This document shows, in pieces, positions 8,656 through 14,299 of a stretch of 48,517 bases of DNA. Within the stretch, counting starts at the first letter, position 1. Every line of letters begins with the position of its first letter. The notes beneath the pieces are model-generated. The model searched no databases. It saw only the letters and a list, made by a program, of their open reading frames with translations, and was not told the DNA's origin. The translations under genes and the position numbers were made by a program. This DNA comes from Nitrospiraceae bacterium (GTDB lineage: Bacteria > Nitrospirota > Thermodesulfovibrionia > UBA6902): contig QZKC01000087.1 of NCBI GenBank assembly GCA_003599425.1, forward strand, positions 1 to 48,517. Direction: 5' to 3'.

Positions 8656-8745
8656 GTCATTCCCGCTTGTCGGGAATCTCGGAGCGAGTCTCGCGTAGAG
8701 TCGCTTCGACTTTTTGAAGAGAGACTCCGGACAAGCCGGAGTGAC
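8656..8745. repeat. Palindromic intergenic repeat, family A (copy 2)
   Basis: This 90-bp element has ends GTCATTCCCGCTTGTCGGGA and CTCCGGACAAGCCGGAGTGA, with an inner palindrome AGTCGCTTCGACTTT. It fills most of the gap between the corrinoid activator and the QueG-like gene inside the methyl operon, and could act as an mRNA hairpin there. Confidence 0.8.
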
Positions 8746-8784
8746 AAATCACGGTCTCATACTTATGAACTCCTTATCTTATTA

Positions 8785-9447
8785 TTAATAACAGGCCTCG
8801 GCCTTGTGTTCTTCCTTTTTATGGATCTTCCTCCCATACGGACAAATGGTTATGCACAATCCGCAATTCGGTTTGCCGCTGACCTCTTTTATTTCTCCCT
8901 TATGTCCCCTGCAATTGTTAAGTCTGACAAGTTCTATGTACGGTTTATTCCTGGACCACTCATTGCCGGTTATCGCCACGGAGGGACAGAATTCAACGCA
9001 CAGCGAGCACTCGCCGCATTGACTGGTCTCGACCGGTTTACTGGTAATCAGCGGGGCGTCTGTCAGCACAGTTGTAAGGGAAAGGCGCGGGCCGAATTTC
9101 GGATTAATCAGAAGACCGTTCCTGCCGATCCACCCCAGCCCTGCGGAGGTGGCGGCGATTTTATGAGGAAAGAGAGGATAAAGCTTTGCTATGAACGTGT
9201 CCTTTATCCTGTCTGAATCAGCAGGTATGCTCAAATACCTGAAGCCTTTCTTCTTGAGGATCGTGACCGCCCTTTTTCTCAGGCCTGACAGAATACGCAA
9301 CGTGTTCTCATTGAGATTACGGCATACCCCTATGGATATGGCCCTTTTCAGGTGTGCTATTTCAGGCTTGAGAATGCCTGTTACATCGGCAAAGCCGACA
9401 ATATCCGCACCTGCCTCAAGAAGCGCCTTTTCGAGTTCATCGTTCAT
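8785..9447 (-). CDS. Short QueG-like 4Fe-4S protein of the corrinoid operon
   Basis: This 220-residue protein resembles epoxyqueuosine reductase QueG. It has the family segment GLGWIGRNGLLINPKFGPR at about residue 103, a CxxCxxCxxxCP motif (TSQCGECSLCVEFCPS), and a second set NNCRGH...PNCGLCITICPYG. E. coli QueG has about 380 residues; this protein lacks the C-terminal HEAT-like extension. QueG itself is a cobalamin enzyme. A shortened relative coupled to a corrinoid protein gene (ATGA overlap at 9444-9447) is therefore more likely an electron donor or repair partner of the corrinoid system than a tRNA-modifying enzyme. That role is inference. Confidence 0.75.
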   Translation of the reverse strand: MNDELEKALLEAGADIVGFADVTGILKPEIAHLKRAISIGVCRNLNENTLRILSGLRKRAVTILKKKGFRYLSIPADSDRIKDTFIAKLYPLFPHKIAATSAGLGWIGRNGLLINPKFGPRLSLTTVLTDAPLITSKPVETSQCGECSLCVEFCPSVAITGNEWSRNKPYIELVRLNNCRGHKGEIKEVSGKPNCGLCITICPYGRKIHKKEEHKAEACY

Positions 9448-10136
9448 GAACCCTTCTTAGCCTCGGCCTCTTCTTTCATCTTTTTCAGGGAGCTTATCAT
9501 ATTGATAGCATCCTTAAGTGCGTTCGTTGCGTCAGGAGAATAGCCGTCCGCGCCCCATTTTTCAGCTATGTCCTGTGATACAGGAGCGCCGCCAATCATG
9601 ATCTTCACATCAGGGTTCTTTGCCTTAAGGTCATCGATGACTTTTTTCATGCCGACCATTGTTGTGGTCATCATGGCTGAAAGGCATACAAGATCAGAAT
9701 GCGTTTTCATATGCTCCTCAACGAACTTGTCAAGCGGGACGTCTTTGCCCAGGTCATATACCTGGAAGCCGGCAACATCGAACATCATCTTCACGATATT
9801 TTTCCCTATGTCATGGACATCGCCTTCCACGGTGCCTATTACCACAGAGCCTCTTATTCCGAGATCAAGCTGTTTTACGTGCGGCTTTAAAATGTCCAAG
9901 CCTACATAAAGGGCATCGGCGCACATGAGAAGCTCCGGCACGAAGTACTCCTGCGCTTCAAAAAGCCTTCCTACTTCTTCCATGCCGCTGACCAGGCCGT
10001 TGAATATCGCATCGTTAGCGTCCATTCCCTCGTCAAGAGCCATCTGGGAAAACTCCTTGGCGGCATCTTCATCGTACTGGATGACCGCGTTTTTCAGCGT
10101 CTCCAGTATCTCTTTTCTTCTTTCTTCTGTTGCCAT
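9444..10136 (-). CDS. Methyltransferase corrinoid protein (MtbC/MttC/MtoC type)
   Basis: This 230-residue protein carries the methyl group on a cobalt corrinoid. Residues 1-90 form the helical cap (B12-binding-2) domain. Residues about 95-215 form the Rossmann-like B12 domain, with the base-off/His-on signature DVHDIG at 106-111 (cobalt ligand H108), LVCLSAMMTTT and the MIGGAPV loop. The family passes methyl groups between a substrate-side and an acceptor-side methyltransferase. Here both an MtrH-family and MtaA/MtbA-like partners are encoded just upstream, so it would be the hub of the relay. AGGAGG upstream of ATG 10136 supports the start. The gene lies eight bases after the MtaA-like gene. 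Confidence 0.95.
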   Translation of the reverse strand: MATEERRKEILETLKNAVIQYDEDAAKEFSQMALDEGMDANDAIFNGLVSGMEEVGRLFEAQEYFVPELLMCADALYVGLDILKPHVKQLDLGIRGSVVIGTVEGDVHDIGKNIVKMMFDVAGFQVYDLGKDVPLDKFVEEHMKTHSDLVCLSAMMTTTMVGMKKVIDDLKAKNPDVKIMIGGAPVSQDIAEKWGADGYSPDATNALKDAINMISSLKKMKEEAEAKKGS

Positions 10137-10144
10137 ATGTCAAA

Positions 10145-11179
10145 TCACCTCCTGTATTGTTTTACTTCATCCATCATAGCGTTAAAATTGGCCGGGGGTA
10201 CAGTCGGCCATATATCGCATCCTGGCCACACAGCGCTTACTCCATTGTTCATACATTGTTTGATAGTCTCCCGAACCTGATCGGTTGTCCCGGAGACAAG
10301 GACATTGTAGGGGTCGTAGTTCCCGAACAGCAGTGCGCTGTCACCTATCTTCTTCCTCGTCTCCGCAACGTCGTTCTTCTGATCCACACTTATGGCCTTT
10401 GCTCCTGAATCAAGCATGAAAACAGCGATGTCGTTGGTCTTTCCGCAGATGTGCAGGACAGTGTTGAGTTCCAGCTTCGAGAATATTTTCTGCAGATAGG
10501 GAAGTATGAGGGTTTTGAACACCCGCGGGCTCAGCACATCCGACGTGGCCCCCATTTCCCTGACCGTAATGTAGTCAGCGCCTGCCTTTTCATACTCTTT
10601 CGCGATTATAATGAGTGCATCCGCAAGCTTATCGAGCAACTTTCCCACTTTATCAGGCTTTTTGAAAGATAATTTCAGGAGCGTATTCAGTTCCATGACC
10701 TGGCCGGCGAGGGTAAACGGACCCAGCACGTGCGCTCCTGCAACAACCTCTCCGCCGATGTCTTTCTTCATCAATCCTATGGCCTCCCTCATCAAAGGGA
10801 CCCTGCCCCTTTCCGTAAGCCCTGAGGGAATGGCAATATCCATTTCGTCTTCGCTGTTGACCAGCTTGGTCTTGATCGTCGGATAGAGTATGTCCTCAAC
10901 ATGGGAATACACATTTACTGCGCATCCCAGCGCCTCTGCCTCTACGCAGAGGTCAAAAGGGACCACGCCGCATTCAAATCCGAACAGCTTATATGTCGAT
11001 GCTGCGGCATCGGCCATCATTTTTGCATCGGAGTGGACCGCGGCAAATTTATAACCGAATTTCTTGAGTCCTTCCGTAGTAACATTCCCCATGCCGCTGA
11101 AACAGGGCGGCCTGTCTATCTTCTCCCCTGCAAAGAGTTTTAAAACCCTTTCCCTCGGGGTCATTGCGTCATCTGGCAT
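10145..11179 (-). CDS. MtaA/MtbA-like methylcorrinoid:thiol methyltransferase (UroD fold)
   Basis: This 344-residue UroD-fold protein has the zinc-thiolate signature of methylcobalamin:CoM methyltransferases: H243-x-C245 in VLHICGKTND and C321 in WPGCDIWPTVP. MtaA and MtbA use this zinc to activate CoM-SH and exchange a methyl group with the corrinoid protein. Length and motif spacing match MtaA closely. The start ATG 11179 follows AAGGAGG. It lies between the MtrH-like gene (25 bp upstream) and the corrinoid protein gene (8 bp downstream). With CoM biosynthesis genes in the same block, CoM is the natural thiol substrate. An O-demethylase of the VdmB/MtoB kind is the alternative. True uroporphyrinogen decarboxylase is unlikely given the zinc ligands and neighbours. 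Confidence 0.85.
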   Translation of the reverse strand: MPDDAMTPRERVLKLFAGEKIDRPPCFSGMGNVTTEGLKKFGYKFAAVHSDAKMMADAAASTYKLFGFECGVVPFDLCVEAEALGCAVNVYSHVEDILYPTIKTKLVNSEDEMDIAIPSGLTERGRVPLMREAIGLMKKDIGGEVVAGAHVLGPFTLAGQVMELNTLLKLSFKKPDKVGKLLDKLADALIIIAKEYEKAGADYITVREMGATSDVLSPRVFKTLILPYLQKIFSKLELNTVLHICGKTNDIAVFMLDSGAKAISVDQKNDVAETRKKIGDSALLFGNYDPYNVLVSGTTDQVRETIKQCMNNGVSAVWPGCDIWPTVPPANFNAMMDEVKQYRR

Positions 11180-11204
11180 ATTTCCTCCTTATTGTTCTCC
11201 GCTG

Positions 11205-12152
11205 TCATTTCCTTGCTGCTCCTGCAATGAGCTTCTCAATGAAGTCAGGGAAATATTTTCTGATAGGCAGATTCATGTTGTCAGGGATAACCTGCGTTTC
11301 CGTGTAAACAAGTGTGGAGAGCAGCATATGGGCTGTTGCAACCGCAGGGAACACACGGGGCGCGGTAACGATCGGCCCGTAAAAATTGAAGTCGCTCCAC
11401 AACACTGATGCCATTCCCTGTGCAGCCGCGTCCATAGCCCTGAATCCTTCAATGCCCCACATCTCCTTTGATTCCTTCCACATGTGCGTTCCATTAGAGT
11501 ACGCTCCTCCGCACGGAAGGCCTGTCTTTTCCTTTATCAACCTGTTCGCTATCAATGAAAATGACGTTGCGGGGAGATTCATAACGGACGTATCCACAAT
11601 AACAGAATCAAAATCCCCGGCTCCCTGCGCCATGAGAGCTTCGAGTGACTTAAGTCTTCCGGCAGGGGTCTGATCTTTATCATCAAATGCCTGAACAACG
11701 ACATGCTTAATGCCAAGCTCTTTTAATCTGCTGACCTGTCCTTTGATGTCTTTATCCCACGGGGTAATGCTGTTATACAGGAACTTGTCCTGTACCCCGA
11801 GTTTTGCAACATACTCCGTTGCCTTGGCCCTTTTTTCCGCGACCCACATATCTATGCCGAACGGCATATCGGTGGTCTCAAGATAAAAATCAATATAGAT
11901 CTGCGCCTCTTCAGCAGTGTTCGCAACCATGGCAACCATTGAAGGGATCCCAGTTGCAACCGACAGTTCTTCCTGTTTTCTTATCAGGTCTGTGGCCTTC
12001 TGCCGATCAAAGTTCCCCTTCCGGTCCTGAAGTATCCTGTCTTTGTTGTGAAACATGGACGCTATGAGGAACGGGGGGTTCTCTCCGGGCTGCCCGCCGA
12101 TCCTTGCACCGCCAATTCTGTATGTCTTTTGCTCTTTCGAAAATACGAACAT
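11205..12152 (-). CDS. mtrH: MtrH-family methyl-tetrahydropterin:corrinoid methyltransferase
   Basis: This 315-residue TIM-barrel protein belongs to the MtrH family, which moves a methyl group between tetrahydromethanopterin or tetrahydrofolate and a corrinoid protein. The N-terminus FSKEQKTYRIGGARIGGQPG is typical of MtrH, and the segment VDTSVMNLPATSFSL is typical of the pterin-binding barrel. MtgA and MtoA (glycine betaine and methoxy-compound systems) are relatives. I moved the start to ATG 12152 because AAAGGAG lies just before it and because MtrH proteins begin at this point. No other subunit of the archaeal membrane Mtr complex is encoded in the window, so it would act as a soluble enzyme with the corrinoid protein encoded two genes downstream. 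Confidence 0.9.
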   Translation of the reverse strand: MFVFSKEQKTYRIGGARIGGQPGENPPFLIASMFHNKDRILQDRKGNFDRQKATDLIRKQEELSVATGIPSMVAMVANTAEEAQIYIDFYLETTDMPFGIDMWVAEKRAKATEYVAKLGVQDKFLYNSITPWDKDIKGQVSRLKELGIKHVVVQAFDDKDQTPAGRLKSLEALMAQGAGDFDSVIVDTSVMNLPATSFSLIANRLIKEKTGLPCGGAYSNGTHMWKESKEMWGIEGFRAMDAAAQGMASVLWSDFNFYGPIVTAPRVFPAVATAHMLLSTLVYTETQVIPDNMNLPIRKYFPDFIEKLIAGAARK

Positions 12153-12169
12153 AATTCTCCTTTGTGTTA

Positions 12170-12258
12170 TAAGCAATCAACTATCAGCTTTCAGCCGTCA
12201 GCTTAAAAATCTGACAACTCTTGCTGACTGCTGATAGCTGATTGCTGAACGCTTTCTA
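12170..12258. repeat. Family C repeat (AGCTGACTGCTGAT type)
   Basis: This AT/CTG-rich imperfect inverted repeat has arms near AATCAACTATCAGCTTTCAG and GCTGATAGCTGATTGCTGAA. Related copies lie at 14176-14262, 21470-21528 and, partially, 25767-25800; a fragment lies near 131-150. It occupies the gap between the CMD-like and MtrH-like genes. Single copies are degenerate. Confidence 0.65.
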
Positions 12259-12777
12259 AAATACGCCGTGATCAAACTTCGGCTGCGGCAAGTATTCCCA
12301 TTTCTCGCCTTTTCTGTATTTGGCCTCGATATCCAGGCATTTAAGTGCGTACTCAAATGCATAAGGTATTCCGGGACCTCCCGGCACAAAACCCGCCAGG
12401 ATCATTCCGACAGAAGCAGCCTCGAATATTTCACCTGTGGTCGCGCCTGCATTGATAGCTGGGATAACATGGATTATGCACCTTGGGGAACAGTATCCAA
12501 CTCCGCCTGCCATAAACATCAGCTCCTTGACTTTCCTCGACAGCGCTCCGTCTCCAAAAATGCTCGCGTAGAAATCGGCAAACGTCCTTCCGGGATCAGG
12601 GGTGACCGTATTTATGATCTGAAACATTCTCGGGACAAAACCACATTTCTCCTTCATATACGCATTTACTTCTTCAAGTGTCATTTTCTTGGCATCTGAC
12701 ATAGCGGCCTCCTTTTTGTGCTCAGAAATATTACTTTTCTGAGTGAATAGTTTTTTGAGTTCATCAAAAATCCCCAT
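12256..12777 (-). CDS. Carboxymuconolactone decarboxylase-like (AhpD-fold) protein
   Basis: This 173-residue AhpD-fold protein has the redox or catalytic segment GGVGYCSPRCIIHV, but the spacing is CxxxCxxH rather than the common CxxCxxxH. CMD/AhpD proteins include decarboxylases and thiol peroxidase partners, and many have unknown roles. There are two plausible starts: ATG 12777 and an in-frame ATG at 12702. Both follow an AAGGAGG sequence at good spacing, the second being where the conserved domain begins. The extra 25 residues are charged and helical. Its position between a UroD-fold methyltransferase and the MtrH-like gene points to a part in the methyl pathway, but the reaction is unknown. 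Confidence 0.82.
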   Translation of the reverse strand: MGIFDELKKLFTQKSNISEHKKEAAMSDAKKMTLEEVNAYMKEKCGFVPRMFQIINTVTPDPGRTFADFYASIFGDGALSRKVKELMFMAGGVGYCSPRCIIHVIPAINAGATTGEIFEAASVGMILAGFVPGGPGIPYAFEYALKCLDIEAKYRKGEKWEYLPQPKFDHGVF

Positions 12778-12822
12778 TTAACCCTCCTTTACGGAAAGAT
12801 TGTGAATCACCACCTCCTCTCT

Positions 12823-13851
12823 TCAAAGTTTCCATTCCCTGGCAACCTGGATGAATTTCTGTATGTTCTCATACGGTACAGTGGGAGGTATATCGCAACC
12901 AGGCATGAGAATAAATCCTCCGTCAGTCCCAGCAGTCTGTATGACACGCCGGCTGGCATCTTCCACATCCTTTACACTGCCCTGAAGCATAATATGTACA
13001 GGGTCCACATTCCCTGCAAAACACATCTTCCCATGCAGAACTTCTTTTGCCTTCGCAATATCGGTCTTGTGGTCAAGGCTGATGCAGCTCGCTCCCGTCC
13101 GGGGGAAAAGGTCCAGCCGGTCAGTAGTATTGCCGCAGATATGAACAAGAGTATGAACGTTCTTTGATTTTGCCCAGTCAGTAAGCTTCTTCAAATAGGG
13201 AAGCGCGAATTTTTCGAACTGTTTTTTCGATATGAGATCGCCTGACGCAGTCGGGTCAGCTATGCTTAAGAGCTCAAGAGTGCCGTCAGAGACAACCGGT
13301 TCATAGAGGTGAATAAGCAGATTAGTGGCAAAGTCCACAACCTTCAGGACAAACTCAGGCTTTTTGAACGTGGCCTTCATCATCGTTTCCTCGCCGACAA
13401 ACCGCGCTCCCAGCGTATACGGCCCCCATGCTGTCATAGTAACAAGATATTCTTTGCCGATTCTTGCTTTGGTTTCCCTCAATGCATTTTTGACGGTATT
13501 GATCACAGCTTCCGTATCTATCTTTGATAGATCAAGCTTCAGAATGTCTTCCTCTGTCGCAACAATATGCGATTCGAGGTCAGGGGCCCCTATCTCCCTG
13601 AACTTTATGCCGCCTCCCAATGCTGCCGCATGGAAATTATTGTATCCCGATCCGGCATATACTATGTCACAAAGGAGTTTGCCGGAAAGTGAAACAAGCA
13701 TATCGGTCATTTTCCCAGCATTCAGCGATAAGTCCTTAAACGTAGTACCAGAGTCTTTAATGCTCCACATCCCTCCTCCAAAGAGAGAAACCGGGACGCG
13801 GTCGGATTTCCCGCCTTCCAAGGCCTTCATCACTGTTTCACGCGGTGTCAT
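12823..13851 (-). CDS. Second UroD-fold methyltransferase (MtaA/MtbA or O-demethylase type)
   Basis: This 342-residue UroD-fold protein has the zinc motif H237-x-C239 (LVHICGNTTD) and C319 (MPGCDIPPTVP), the same signature as the protein at 10145-11179. The rest of the sequence is clearly different from that paralogue. It is the first gene of the methyl operon. I prefer ATG 13851, which follows AGGAGGGG, over ATG 13866. Two UroD-fold enzymes with one corrinoid protein suggest one acts on CoM and the other on a methyl donor, as in O-demethylase systems with VdmB/MtoB-like proteins. Which does which cannot be decided from sequence alone. No MtaB, MtmB or MttB type substrate enzyme is present in the window. 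Confidence 0.82.
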   Translation of the reverse strand: MTPRETVMKALEGGKSDRVPVSLFGGGMWSIKDSGTTFKDLSLNAGKMTDMLVSLSGKLLCDIVYAGSGYNNFHAAALGGGIKFREIGAPDLESHIVATEEDILKLDLSKIDTEAVINTVKNALRETKARIGKEYLVTMTAWGPYTLGARFVGEETMMKATFKKPEFVLKVVDFATNLLIHLYEPVVSDGTLELLSIADPTASGDLISKKQFEKFALPYLKKLTDWAKSKNVHTLVHICGNTTDRLDLFPRTGASCISLDHKTDIAKAKEVLHGKMCFAGNVDPVHIMLQGSVKDVEDASRRVIQTAGTDGGFILMPGCDIPPTVPYENIQKFIQVAREWKL

Positions 13852-14005
13852 AACCCCTCCTGTCATTGAAAATTAATAAATATAGCTCAGTTATCTATAA
13901 AGGAATATGGCTTTAAAACAAATTATATCTCAAAAACCGTTAAAGTCATAATAAATCTTTTCGAAGTGCGTTAGAAAATGAATCGTGTGATAGTATGTCT
14001 ATAAA

Positions 14006-14021
14006 AGCAACTTCAATACCA
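14006..14021 (-). promoter_or_regulatory. Sigma-54 (-24/-12) promoter candidate for the methyl/CoM operon
   Basis: Minus strand reads TTGGTATTGAAGTTGCTTTT. GG and GC are separated by exactly 10 bp as sigma-54 requires, with TT before GC and T after. The differences from TGGCAC-N5-TTGCW are two C-to-T changes in the -24 box. Transcription would begin near 13995, about 145 nt before the first methyltransferase. A sigma-54 activator gene is encoded nearby at 16964-18304. Confidence 0.55.
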
Positions 14022-14095
14022 AATCAACCAGAGCAGGACTACCTTAAAAAAACAAGAGGATTAGAAAGATTCAGGATTCCGCCAAAGGGGAAAAA

Positions 14096-14111
14096 TGCCT
14101 CACGCGGGGCA
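14096..14111. promoter_or_regulatory. Possible activator-binding palindrome
   Basis: TGCCTCACGCGGGGCA is an imperfect dyad (TGCCTC against GGGGCA) centred about 85 bp upstream of the -24 box. This is a usual place for an NtrC-type upstream activating site. Only one copy was seen, so this is weak. Confidence 0.3.
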
Positions 14112-14175
14112 TAATTACCCTGCTGTTGACCTACGATCCATACTGTAAATTTCATTTACCATCTTTACATGCCAA

Positions 14176-14262
14176 GAGATCAGCAATCAGGTTTCAGTTT
14201 TCAGAACGAACGGGAAACAGTGTTTATGAGCTGACTGCTGATGGCTGACAGCTCATCAGGCT
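14176..14262. repeat. Family C repeat (second copy)
   Basis: GATCAGCAATCAGGTTTCAG on the left and CTGCTGATGGCTGACAGCTC on the right form an imperfect inverted repeat related to 12170-12258. It lies 38 bp before the histidine kinase start. Confidence 0.6.
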
Positions 14263-14299
14263 GAATTATAACTGCCTTTCATTATGCTAAAATGAAAAA

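Larger units (their letters stand above)
13852..14299. other. Divergent intergenic region between methyl operon and kinase
   Basis: This 448-bp gap between divergent transcription units holds a -24/-12 promoter candidate facing left (14006-14021), a nearby palindrome (14096-14111) and a family C repeat (14176-14262). A 40-codon open frame at 13995-14114 has no ribosome-binding site and is probably not a gene. Confidence 0.7.

Noticed and set aside
13995-14114. 40-codon open frame in the divergent gap
   Set aside because: No ribosome-binding site, overlaps the sigma-54 promoter candidate, no recognisable family.
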